Shown here: positions 17,417 to 24,130 of the stretch, piece after piece
How positions within the stretch are numbered: the first letter of the stretch is position 1
Layout of the letters: the number at the start of each line of letters is the position of its first letter
NCBI RefSeq assembly: GCF_000337595.1
Contig: NZ_AOIL01000020.1
Span: 1 to 54,230 of the forward strand
Direction: 5' to 3'
Length of the DNA stretch: 54,230 nucleotides
DNA from: Natrialba taiwanensis DSM 12281
GTDB lineage: Archaea > Halobacteriota > Halobacteria > Halobacteriales > Natrialbaceae
Position numbers and translations under genes: made by a program
Notes under the pieces: model-generated
Database searches by the model: none
The model's input: the letters and a program-made list of their open reading frames with translations, nothing else
What the model was told of the DNA's origin: nothing

Positions 17417-17680
17417 TCAGTGCTCTGGTGTCGTCACACGGAGTTCGTCGTCGACTGCATAGAAGTAACCCCGTTCGAGAAGGCGAGTCAGTGCATGGTC
17501 CGCATCGCCAGGTTCGAGCGCGAGTTCATCAGCACTGAGAAGAATCTCACGTGCCTGCTCTCGAGGAACCGACTGTGCGCCTTCGTGATTCCCAGGATCG
17601 GTTCCGTGGGCACAAATGACATCGTAGGCGTCCAGAATCCACTCTGGGAGCGGCGGCCGTGGATCGATGATGTCGGTCAT
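17417..17680 (-). CDS. Small conserved acidic haloarchaeal protein
   Basis: 87 residues from the ATG at 17680 (MTDIIDPRPPLPEWILDAY). The open frame extends to 18100 but that portion is antisense to other genes and not protein-like. The predicted protein is all-helical with a short C-terminal strand pair (GYFYAVDDELRVTTPE), and looks like a small winged-helix: helices near 10-20, 35-50, 55-70 and a terminal wing. I have seen such RPPLPEWILDAYDVI proteins repeatedly in haloarchaeal accessory DNA but know no function. It stands alone and points away from the + strand gene cluster starting at 17834. Confidence 0.65.
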   Translation of the reverse strand: MTDIIDPRPPLPEWILDAYDVICAHGTDPGNHEGAQSVPREQAREILLSADELALEPGDADHALTRLLERGYFYAVDDELRVTTPEH

Positions 17681-17800
17681 CGCGTCTTCGTACTGAATTC
17701 TCCATCTTTGTCCGCTTAAGGATATCCCCGATAAGCCGTCGATCCGAGATGTCAAGAAAACGTGAACACGGAAATCAGATTTGTACAGGCTTCTCTCTTG

Positions 17801-17828
17801 GTTTATCTCCCCCAGAAGGGGTGCGGGG
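17801..17828 (+). promoter_or_regulatory. Hairpin promoter element, copy 3
   Basis: GTTTATCTCCCCCAGAAGGG then GTGCGGGG. The C-run at 17809-17813 can pair with GGGG at 17825-17828 (or with the inner GGGG). The start of a 32-codon leader ORF lies 5 bases downstream. Confidence 0.65.
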
Positions 17829-17833
17829 CTTGC

Positions 17834-17932
17834 ATGAACCACCCGCAGATATTGATGAAACCAACCAACAGTAAAATAACACCAACAGACGCTGAGAAAC
17901 GTCACTTCTTGAGACGAGGTACCCATCGATAA
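17834..17932 (+). CDS. 32-residue leader ORF
   Basis: ATG 17834 opens a basic 32-residue peptide (MNHPQILMKPTNSKITPTDA...). Its stop TAA overlaps the next ATG (TAATG), so ribosomes could re-initiate on the 50-residue zinc protein gene. No motif is visible. It may be a genuine microprotein or a translated leader coupling the operon to the upstream promoter element. Confidence 0.4.
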   Translation: MNHPQILMKPTNSKITPTDAEKRHFLRRGTHR

Positions 17933-18084
17933 TGACCCGGACTGAATGCCGACTTCCGACCTGTTCAGTATCTGCCCGAAATCGAGCAGGATGCAGCGGA
18001 CGATTCTGTTCGGACAGGTGTGAGGTCCGCTACGAACATCTCCAAGCAGATGCTCGTGATGCTGTTCAGGAGGCCGAGTTCTAA
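17932..18084 (+). CDS. 50-residue cysteine-rich zinc-binding-like protein
   Basis: A very small basic protein with the cysteine pattern C6...C11...C21...C26...C30 (CRLPTCSV, AGCSGRFCSDRCEVRYEH), resembling a treble-clef or MYND-like zinc knuckle (FCSDRCEV is characteristic of such knuckles), followed by an acidic helix (LQADARDAVQEAEF). Its start overlaps the leader ORF stop and its own stop overlaps the next ATG (TAATG), so the three reading frames form one translationally coupled unit. Function unknown; nucleic-acid or protein binding through the knuckle is likely. Confidence 0.7.
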   Translation: MTRTECRLPTCSVSARNRAGCSGRFCSDRCEVRYEHLQADARDAVQEAEF

Positions 18085-18464
18085 TGGCCGACCAGGTCAC
18101 CCCTCACAACAAAGATCTCTCAGCCAGTAACGTCGTTCTCGAACGCCGATCGTGGAACTACGCGTATCTCGGTGAGGATCAGAAATGTCGACACCATCAC
18201 GTTGATCGCAAACAGGAGTGCATCATCGTGACGAGAACTCGCGCCGATCGTGATGATTCTGGAGCCGTGCCCGTATTCAGGCTTCAAGGACCGGTTCTCC
18301 ATACAGAAGACATCGACCTCGCTTCGAATGGAGCCGGCGGAGACGATGTTCGACGCTGGATCGAGTTTATCGGAAGCAAAGTGTGCGGTGATGAAGACGG
18401 CTGGAAATCTCGCCCCGTCTCGGTGGCTGACCAGCTACAGAATGTATTCAAAGACGAACTCTGA
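18084..18464 (+). CDS. Hypothetical 126-residue protein in small-gene operon
   Basis: 126 residues; start overlaps the preceding stop by one base and the stop is directly followed by the next ATG. It is acidic, beta-rich in the centre (SWNYAYLGEDQKCRHHHVDRK, CIIVTRTRADRD) with several His and Cys that could bind a metal, and ends in a helix (VRRWIEFIGSKVCG...LQNVFKDEL). I do not recognise the family. Tight coupling to the cysteine-rich protein before it and the Arg-rich protein behind it suggests that the three act together or are expressed in a fixed ratio. Confidence 0.65.
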   Translation: MADQVTPHNKDLSASNVVLERRSWNYAYLGEDQKCRHHHVDRKQECIIVTRTRADRDDSGAVPVFRLQGPVLHTEDIDLASNGAGGDDVRRWIEFIGSKVCGDEDGWKSRPVSVADQLQNVFKDEL

Positions 18465-18770
18465 ATGGGATTATCTGAGTCTCAGCTATCGCTCGACGAA
18501 GCGAACGCCGTTGCAGGGATGGAGCAACCACCGCTCTTGTACGAGGGGTCTGCGAAGATCAAGGTGTTAACGAGAGAAATTGAGGCAGCCAGTAATCGCG
18601 ATGGGATCCCCGTCGTGATTGTTGATGAACTCGAGCGGCGACGCCGTCGGCTCTGGCGAGCGCTTGAGCAAGCGGCTAAAGATGATCCAGTTGATGAACA
18701 GCGACAACGAAAGCACCGACGACGAATGGAACGTGAACGAGAACGACAGTTCCAGCGAATGGTACTCTAA
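18465..18770 (+). CDS. Hypothetical 101-residue helical, Arg-rich protein
   Basis: 101 residues starting immediately after the previous TGA. Residues 30-100 are predicted to be one long charged helix with many Arg and Glu (LERRRRRLWRALEQAAKDD, KHRRRMERERERQFQRM), suggesting a coiled coil or nucleic-acid-binding helix. It is last in the operon that begins at 17834; a short non-coding stretch and then the structured region at 18895 follow. No known family recognised. Confidence 0.65.
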   Translation: MGLSESQLSLDEANAVAGMEQPPLLYEGSAKIKVLTREIEAASNRDGIPVVIVDELERRRRRLWRALEQAAKDDPVDEQRQRKHRRRMERERERQFQRMVL

Positions 18771-18894
18771 CCACTGCACGCATCAGAGGACAGCGGGAGA
18801 AAACGAGAGGGCTTGATCACCAAAGACTCGAAGACAAGCCATCTTCTCATCTGTCAGCGGTAGATATAAGTCGCTACCGATCAACAATTAGAAC

Positions 18895-19080
18895 GGAAGC
18901 CATTAAACGGGCATTGAAATGCCCCGGGTGTTGGAGCACCCGAGACGTGGCTTCCAAACCCACCAGGGGTTTGCAAGCATGTTTGCGTACATTCTCACGG
19001 GATATAAACATCCCGTACGACTGATGCATAGAACGCTCCGACCAGCACTCGGTCTCTCCTGCGGTATTGGAGGCTCTATG
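18895..19080 (+). ncRNA. Candidate structured RNA (multi-helix junction), unnamed
   Basis: Almost every base of 18895-19016 pairs in consecutive perfect helices. P1 GGAAGCCA (18895-18902) pairs with TGGCTTCC (18948-18955) and encloses two abutting hairpins: P2 GGGCAT-TGAA-ATGCCC (18908/9-18924) and P3 CGGGTG-TTGGAG-CACCCG (18925-18942). P4 AAACCC-ACCAG-GGGTTT (18956-18972) abuts P1. P5 GCAAG-CATG-TTTGC (18973-18986) abuts P4. P6 ACGGGAT-ATAAAC-ATCCCGT (18997-19016) follows. A weaker P7 pairs CATAGA (19027) with TCTATG (19080) around CTCC/GGAG and GACC/GGTC. No ORF of note crosses it. It ends 15 bases before a small zinc-protein operon, so it may be a structured 5' leader, a free RNA or a single-stranded DNA structure. 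Confidence 0.5.
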
Positions 19081-19094
19081 GGGTGTCTTTCGGC

Positions 19095-19190
19095 ATGACC
19101 GCCGGCACCGATTGTTCGGACTGTGGTGACATTCGAGACGATCACCTGTGCACAGATGCTCAAGATGCCGCTCCGGAGGCTGTATACTGA
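19095..19190 (+). CDS. 31-residue CxxC microprotein
   Basis: ATG 19095 encodes a 31-residue acidic peptide with CSDC near the start and a further Cys (HLCTDAQ), possibly a half zinc finger. Its TGA overlaps the next ATG (TGATG), the same coupling seen in the 17834-18770 operon. It is first in a three-gene run behind the structured region at 18895-19080. Confidence 0.55.
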   Translation: MTAGTDCSDCGDIRDDHLCTDAQDAAPEAVY

Positions 19191-19390
19191 TGCTCGAGCA
19201 GATCGATCCTCGGGGCAAGCACTTCACGATCGATGGTGAGAACATCGTTGACGAAGCAGCAACCGATCGTTGTCGTCAAACCAAGTTACTCGAACATCTG
19301 AGCAAGCGAGAGTTCTGCGAACTCGAGCATGCGACGACAGTCACTGGACCAGTCGATGTGCATCTCGCCATCGAGGTGTTCGAGCGATGA
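19190..19390 (+). CDS. Hypothetical 66-residue protein
   Basis: 66 residues from ATG 19190 (MLEQIDPRGKHFTIDGENIV). Mixed alpha/beta with two Cys and several His; no recognised family. It is coupled to the microprotein before it by TGATG and to the next gene by ATGA. The conserved spacing of these overlaps argues that it is a real gene rather than a chance frame. Confidence 0.6.
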   Translation: MLEQIDPRGKHFTIDGENIVDEAATDRCRQTKLLEHLSKREFCELEHATTVTGPVDVHLAIEVFER

Positions 19391-19692
19391 CCGCAGACGA
19401 TCTTGACCCAGACACTGTGTCCGGATCCGACCAAGCCCTCGGTGTTGATGACCCGACTCCCGACTTGGTGTACGATGATCAAGAATACCAGTCGGAAGGC
19501 GACGCCGTCGATGGCGAAAAGGTGACCACTGATGGTCTTCACAAAGCACTTCGCAAAGCTGAACGCGACCTGAGAGAGATCGATGAACAACTCCCCGACC
19601 CACTGACGCTCAACGACTCGCTCACTGAACTTCGCGCCACCGCAGCTGTGTATGCTCGGCTCGGCCCTGAACACCGCAATCGTGGGGACTAA
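19387..19692 (+). CDS. Hypothetical acidic 101-residue protein
   Basis: 101 residues from ATG 19387. The first 45 residues are very acidic and probably disordered (DDLDPDTVSGSDQALGVDD); the rest forms two helices (LHKALRKAERDLREIDEQL and LTELRATAAVYARLGPEH) that could be a coiled-coil hairpin. It is the last of three overlapping genes starting at 19095. Small acidic proteins with a charged helical hairpin occur widely in haloarchaeal accessory DNA; I know of no function. Confidence 0.6.
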   Translation: MTADDLDPDTVSGSDQALGVDDPTPDLVYDDQEYQSEGDAVDGEKVTTDGLHKALRKAERDLREIDEQLPDPLTLNDSLTELRATAAVYARLGPEHRNRGD

Positions 19693-19704
19693 CCACTGGA
19701 CATA

Positions 19705-19971
19705 GTGCAGCAAACGCTCGTTGGCTGTGCCTTCGGCGACTCCCCACCCGGCACCGAGACTGGCGAGGCGCACACTTGGGGGCAGGACGAGCGAGTCCCC
19801 CATCCAATCTGTGTCGACTGTGCCATCCAGACGCGGCTAGACCCCGACGAGCACGACTACCACGCCTACGACGGGTGCGAACTCGTCGTCGACGCGCTCG
19901 CAGCACTCACGCGGTTCCGCGTGGAGGTTGGCCATCTCGAAGGCCCGGTTGCAACTGTGCGAGCGGTGTAG
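19705..19971 (+). CDS. Small zinc-knuckle protein with one altered Cys pair
   Basis: 88 residues from GTG 19705 (MQQTLVGCAFGDSPPGTETG). It carries CVDC at about residues 36-39 (HPICVDCAIQT) and a first knuckle that reads GCAFGD, where related haloarchaeal proteins, as I recall them, have two cysteines; the second Cys looks replaced by Gly. The segment GEAHTWGQDERVPHPICVDC is otherwise typical. The C-terminal half is helical (CELVVDALAALTRFRVEVGHL). It starts 12 bases after the preceding stop and may be in the same operon. Function unknown. Confidence 0.65.
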   Translation: MQQTLVGCAFGDSPPGTETGEAHTWGQDERVPHPICVDCAIQTRLDPDEHDYHAYDGCELVVDALAALTRFRVEVGHLEGPVATVRAV

Positions 19972-20087
19972 TCCGGGCGGGCTGGCGACATACTGGACGC
20001 GACCTGGAGGAGCATCTCGTCGTGATGCCAGCGGAGTGACCCCAACACTCTTTACTGATTCGCTGTAAACTGTAACCAATAACCACC

Positions 20088-20687
20088 GTGTCACGCACCT
20101 CAAACCGCGCCGACGGCGACATCGTCCAGGACTTCCTCTCGGTCGCTGACCTCCTCGAGGAGCCACAGCTGGCCCAGCTGTACGCGTATCTCGCCCGGAA
20201 GGGCGAGGCGACCGTCCAGGACGTGATGGACGACCTCGAGCTCGCACAGGGGACCGCCTACAGCTACGTCAATCGGCTCGTCGACGCCGGCGTCGTCGAC
20301 GTCACCGACGACGAGCAGCCACGCCGGTACGCCGCTCGGGAGATCGACCTGACCGTGACGACGGCTGCCGACGACCGCGAGTACACGATCACGCCGGCGC
20401 TGATCGACGCCGTCGGCCGCCGCGAGACGGACGCCGACATCGACACCTACATCGACCGGCACGGTGTCGCCGGCCTCGCAACGGCGCTCACCTACGCGGT
20501 CGCCCGCGAACGGGGTGAGGTGACCCACCGGCTGATGGCGGAGGACCTGGACATTTCCCCCCTGGCTGCGGAGATGATTCTGCAGGCGCTCCGCCCCGTC
20601 GTCCACGAACATTATGACATCGAGGAAGCTGGGGCAGGGCTCGAGGAGTTGGATATCGACGACGGCGACGCGACTGACGACGCGTGA
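20088..20687 (+). CDS. Winged-helix regulator/antitoxin-like protein, intact module
   Basis: 199 residues from GTG 20088. Residues 12-95 form a winged helix (FLSVADLLEEPQLAQLYAYL, VQDVMDDLELAQGTAYSYVNRLVDAGVV in parts), and residues 100-175 a domain shared with the paralogue at 14146-14847 (DADIDTYIDRHGVAGLATAL). The stop overlaps the start of the PIN-like gene (GTGA). The arrangement regulator followed by coupled PIN protein resembles type II toxin-antitoxin operons, although the regulator is larger than a usual antitoxin. Two copies of the module in one window imply repeated acquisition or duplication. Confidence 0.8.
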   Translation: MSRTSNRADGDIVQDFLSVADLLEEPQLAQLYAYLARKGEATVQDVMDDLELAQGTAYSYVNRLVDAGVVDVTDDEQPRRYAAREIDLTVTTAADDREYTITPALIDAVGRRETDADIDTYIDRHGVAGLATALTYAVARERGEVTHRLMAEDLDISPLAAEMILQALRPVVHEHYDIEEAGAGLEELDIDDGDATDDA

Positions 20688-21193
20688 GCGCGCTCCACAT
20701 CGCCGACACCGGCCTGTTCGTTGCGATGGGGCAGCCGTCGAACAGTCGCTATCAGGCCGTTCGGCGGTTCGCTCGCCGGAACGACGTCACCTTCGTCCTG
20801 CCTGAACGGGTGTACGAGGAGCTGACCGTCGACGATCCTGATGTTGAGGAAGTGCCGATTGACACCGCGATCGACGAGGACTGGGCGACGGTTGCAGCGT
20901 CGCTCGAGTTCTCCGAACCGGTTGTCTCGCGGGTGATGGACGGCGTCCAGCGGTACATCGCGAACGCCGACGACCGACCCGCCGACGAGGTCGAGCGGGC
21001 CGACGCCGCCCTCGCCGCCATAGCTGCCCAACACCTCAGCGCGGGAACGGCGACCGATGTGTACATCTACACGACCGATATCGCGGCCGGTGAAGGGGTC
21101 GAAACCGTGCTCGCGAGTGAGGGGTACGGTGACTCGGTGACGTTCGTGAACGGCTTCCAGCTCATTGAAGACCTGGTTTCGAGTCGTAGCTGA
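20684..21193 (+). CDS. PIN-domain-like protein
   Basis: 169 residues from GTG 20684 (MSALHIADTGLFVAMGQPSN). The first strand ends in an acidic residue (HIADTGLFVA), a Glu lies in VLPERVYEELTVD, an Asp pair appears in VERADAALAAIAAQ, and the last motif is IYTTDIAAGEG. That is the ordering of the four acidic positions of PIN-domain RNases, though the second half is divergent. It is coupled to the winged-helix gene upstream, so an RNase toxin with its regulator is the likeliest reading. The broken homologue is at 14857-14955. Confidence 0.75.
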   Translation: MSALHIADTGLFVAMGQPSNSRYQAVRRFARRNDVTFVLPERVYEELTVDDPDVEEVPIDTAIDEDWATVAASLEFSEPVVSRVMDGVQRYIANADDRPADEVERADAALAAIAAQHLSAGTATDVYIYTTDIAAGEGVETVLASEGYGDSVTFVNGFQLIEDLVSSRS

Positions 21194-21253
21194 GGGATAG
21201 GGACGGAAGGAGACGCATCTTACGAGGATTTGTAGTCGCTCAGCATCTCCCCA

Positions 21254-22036
21254 TTATTCGATACCCAGTACCATCGCTACAAGAGCGACCAGAAATAGAC
21301 CAGCGACAACCGTCGCTTCGAACCACGAAAACGCAGAAGATGCAGCTAACCCCGCTTGAAGGTCACCCGCAGCACCAACGAGTGCGCCGCCGATGAGCAC
21401 GAGTACAAAGAGGCCAACGATGAGGCGAACATCGATCTGACCACGTTGGCTGGATGCTGCAGCATCGTTTTCTTTCCATGTACGTAGTGATTCTCCAGTC
21501 AACCGCCAATAGACGACGTATTCAGTAACAATCGTAGCAAGCTGTGTTCCACCTCCGACGAACCACGCTGCTCCACCACCACCCGCGATGGCGTATCCCC
21601 ACACGAGCAGTACATCCGCAAAGGGATCGACCGGCGTTGCTGCGAGTGCTGTACTCAAGCTCGTGAAGATGAGGGCAAACCCGGTGAGGAGGATATACAT
21701 TCCCAGTCGGCGGGTCATTGCAAACTGGTCCCGAATTAGGTCAAAGGCGTGAACAAGGCGGTCGATTTCAGGCGGAACTACGTCTCGCCGTTCATCTGGA
21801 TACAGATCCCAAACCAGAACGTTCCCGATTTTCTGTGACTGGACTCGGTTCTTGAGTTCGAGTTCGTCTAATCGGTTCCCGACGCCCTGTCGAGACATAT
21901 CTACTGCATCGGCGATATCCTGCGTTCCCATCGCGATACGGTCGTTCTCACGGAGGACGTTCAGGATCTGCTCATCTGGAACCTCCTTCCGGTCATTCGT
22001 CGAGACGATGTCGACGAGAAGTGAGCGTAGTGTCAT
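21254..22036 (-). CDS. Membrane-anchored winged-helix protein
   Basis: 260 residues from the ATG at 22036 (MTLRSLLVDIVSTNDRKEVP). The N-terminal 85 residues are a helix-turn-helix/winged-helix (DEQILNVLRENDRIAMGTQD, ADAVDMSRQGVGNRLDELEL), and the rest holds four hydrophobic helices (about 115-140, 150-175, 215-235 and 240-260). Such HTH-plus-membrane proteins in haloarchaea are thought to be membrane-tethered transcription regulators. It overlaps the small two-helix membrane protein gene by 4 bases (ATGA) and is cotranscribed with it. The target is unknown. Confidence 0.7.
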   Translation of the reverse strand: MTLRSLLVDIVSTNDRKEVPDEQILNVLRENDRIAMGTQDIADAVDMSRQGVGNRLDELELKNRVQSQKIGNVLVWDLYPDERRDVVPPEIDRLVHAFDLIRDQFAMTRRLGMYILLTGFALIFTSLSTALAATPVDPFADVLLVWGYAIAGGGGAAWFVGGGTQLATIVTEYVVYWRLTGESLRTWKENDAAASSQRGQIDVRLIVGLFVLVLIGGALVGAAGDLQAGLAASSAFSWFEATVVAGLFLVALVAMVLGIE

Positions 22037-22236
22037 ACAACCTCTGAGATGACGGCACCGGCTGCAGCTGCAGCGGCCGTTACGAGGACAACGATACCGA
22101 CGAGGACGTAGACGATCCCCCAGAGGCTGAGATCGATCAGCCCCGTCGTACCCAGCGCGCTTCCGAACAGGAGGAAAATGAATCCCCCGCACACTAGCGC
22201 GATAGCGCCCTCGGCGGCATCAAGCAGGTCACTCAT
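22033..22236 (-). CDS. Small two-helix membrane protein
   Basis: 67 residues from the ATG at 22236 (MSDLLDAAEGAIALVCGGFIF in part). Two hydrophobic helices separated by a short turn (GTTGLIDLSLWG) occupy most of the protein. A longer frame goes back to 22449 with another ATG at 22319, but the extra residues do not look convincing. The coupling to the membrane-anchored winged-helix protein suggests a membrane partner or sensor for it. Confidence 0.6.
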   Translation of the reverse strand: MSDLLDAAEGAIALVCGGFIFLLFGSALGTTGLIDLSLWGIVYVLVGIVVLVTAAAAAAGAVISEVV

Positions 22237-22737
22237 CTGTACATCACTCCGTTCTGATCCGAGTCCGTTAGTCGCATCGTTCAGTAACACGTTACATTCC
22301 GGGGGTACAAAGGTCATATCTACCGTTTTCGTGATTTCACGCTCTGGGAGGGAGTGGGGATAAACGAAGTGGCTCTTCGCCCCTGCAAACACCGTGTTGG
22401 TCCAGAGCAAATTGCACGAAGGCAGCGTGATAGACTTTTCACCACTCATTGATGAAAGCCCTCGGCCGCTCGACGCCCGCGACCGCCGCTGCGCGCCTCA
22501 TCCCTGCGGTGCTTGCGGGGTCGGGGGACGACCGAGGCGGCCTCGCCCTTTCTGAGTCCGCCAGGCCGGTGGATGGCTGGCCGAGCGACGTAGCCGGCTG
22601 GGTAGGTGTGTACGTATCGGCCCGCCCCGCTCGCCGCTGCCGCCCTCCGCGTCGCTCGCGACCGACCATTCCGGGCGTGCAGGCGCTCTCCGCACCGCCC
22701 GCACCCGTTCCGGGCTAAAGTGCATGTGCCCTCGGCG

Positions 22738-23003
22738 CCAGCGGGAAAGCGCGGGGGATTGCGCGGCGTGGCTGCTCACCCCCCACGCTTTCTCCGCTGG
22801 CCGCTCGCTCCGGGCGGGTCGGCGCGCGGTGCTGGTTGGGGCCACCTCATGCAGGCGCGCTCTCGCTCGCGCCCGGTAGGGCGCTCGCGAAGGCGCGAGC
22901 GAGAGCGCGCAGATGGTTCTGTCGGTCGTTGTCGTCGGAAAACCGCGATGTAGGAGCATCGCGGTGTCGGCGCGTGAGCGCCTTCGGAATCTGGTGTGAT
23001 TCC
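22738..23003 (+). other. Highly structured G/C-rich leader upstream of the RPA-like gene
   Basis: Between the minus-strand gene at 22236 and ATG 23005 there are about 770 bases without a convincing gene, and the part next to the gene is a chain of perfect inverted repeats. S1 pairs CCAGCGGGAAAGCG (22738-22751) with CGCTTTCTCCGCTGG (22786-22800, one bulged T), extended by GGGGG/CCCCC. S2 has 19-base perfect arms at 22855-22873 and 22892-22910. S3 is ACCGCGATG-TAGGAG-CATCGCGGT (22942-22965). S4 is GGCGC-GTGA-GCGCC (22969-22982). S5 is GGAAT-8-ATTCC (22986-23003), ending one base before ATG. It may be a structured mRNA leader, an RNA gene or a single-strand initiation site or origin. Confidence 0.55.
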
Positions 23004-23004
23004 A

Positions 23005-23904
23005 ATGTCTAGTAACAACGCTAGCGGAAAGGTTGTTTCGGTCGATGAACAGGCATTCGAGAAAGCGGGCGGTCAGGCGGTCGATGAAGACGGCTTCCCG
23101 GTCGTCGACGAGACGCCGGAGTTCGAGGCCGCGGTCGAACAGGAGACGCAGGCGAAGGTGGATGCGAACCACCCGGACGGGATCGCGGACACGAGCGAGG
23201 ACCGGATTCACGGTGTCACCCTCGAACAGGAGGAGCGCATTCGGGCGCGGGAAGCCGAACTGGAGCGCATCAGTGCCCAGGCCGAGCTGGGAACGCAGGA
23301 CGGTCGGGAGCAGCGCACGCGGGAGGTCGCTGCCCAAGGGAGCAAGGAACGCCGGCGGAAGTTCCAGAAGCGGGCCGCGACCGTGGACCCGATGGCCGAC
23401 CCTGAACGGGATGATCCCCGAGCGGAGCTCTCCCAGGATGAACTGGCGACGGTGAACACCGAGGCAGACCGACTCGCGACGCGGTTGGATGGCTGGTCGC
23501 GTGCGGCGATCAGTCGACGTCTGGCCGAAGCAGTCGTCGACGGCACGGACATGACGAGTGCGGTCGTGCGGGTGTTCGAGGAGTTGCAGACGGCTCCGGG
23601 GGGCACCGTGCCCATCGACGCCCTCGAGGACGTCGATCGCGGCACCGTCACGATCGAAGGCCGTGTGAAGACCCTCTGGGACAGTGATTCACCGGCCATC
23701 CAGCAAGTCGGGCTGATCGCGGACGAGAGCGGGCAAACGAAGGTGACGATCTGGAAGGCATCGGACGCGCCGTGGATCGAGGAAGGCGAGAAGGTGCGCA
23801 TCCACGAAGCGGCCACGAACTGGTACGAGGGCCGGATCTCGGTGGCCGTGACGGGGTGGAGCATCATCCACTTCCCGGAGCGCGGTCGCTGGTGGGAAGC
23901 ATAG
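23005..23904 (+). CDS. RPA-like OB-fold single-stranded-DNA-binding protein
   Basis: 299 residues from ATG 23005 (MSSNNASGKVVSVDEQAFEK). The first 150 residues are highly charged and helical (LEQEERIRAREAELERISAQ). Residues 150-190 form a helical segment, and 195-299 an OB-fold: GTVPIDALEDVDRGTVTIEG, then VGLIADESGQTKVTIWKASD and WYEGRISVAVTGWS, the layout of archaeal RPA/RpaC-type ssDNA-binding proteins. It is likely to coat single-stranded plasmid DNA during replication or conjugative entry. A T-run at 23922-23928 may terminate transcription. The structured region directly upstream suggests special control of its expression. Confidence 0.75.
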   Translation: MSSNNASGKVVSVDEQAFEKAGGQAVDEDGFPVVDETPEFEAAVEQETQAKVDANHPDGIADTSEDRIHGVTLEQEERIRAREAELERISAQAELGTQDGREQRTREVAAQGSKERRRKFQKRAATVDPMADPERDDPRAELSQDELATVNTEADRLATRLDGWSRAAISRRLAEAVVDGTDMTSAVVRVFEELQTAPGGTVPIDALEDVDRGTVTIEGRVKTLWDSDSPAIQQVGLIADESGQTKVTIWKASDAPWIEEGEKVRIHEAATNWYEGRISVAVTGWSIIHFPERGRWWEA

Positions 23905-24074
23905 CCAGTCGGAGCAACCTTCTTTTTTGCTGTGTGCCGGACCGACCCTGACCCCGCCGCCCCACCCTCCGCTCCGTGCTCGCTCCTACCGTCGCTGCGC
24001 GCGCAGCCACGACCTTACGCACCGGTCCAACATTTATCCGGGAAACCGCGGGAAGGGATGCGCGGCCCGAGCGG

Positions 24075-24102
24075 GTTTATCGAGCCCCAGAGGGGTGCGG
24101 GC
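24075..24102 (+). promoter_or_regulatory. Hairpin promoter element, copy 4
   Basis: GTTTATCGAGCCCCAGAGGG followed by GTGCGGGC. GCCC (24084-24087) pairs with GGGC (24099-24102). It is 28 bases upstream of the HNH endonuclease start. The preceding 150 bases (23922-24074) are non-coding and contain the palindrome GCTGCGCGCGCAGC near 23994-24007. Confidence 0.6.
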
Positions 24103-24130
24103 GCGACAACATCGCGCTCTTGAATCAACC

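Noticed and set aside
17681-18100. Long minus-strand frame extending the 87-residue gene to 227 residues
   Set aside because: The extension is antisense to hairpin element 3 and the coupled small genes and has Cys/His/Trp-rich non-globular composition.
22449-22718. 89-codon + strand frame and long overlapping minus-strand frames in the G/C-rich region
   Set aside because: Composition (Pro, Arg, Ala) and overlapping open frames on both strands are typical of G/C-rich non-coding DNA; the region is better explained by inverted repeats.
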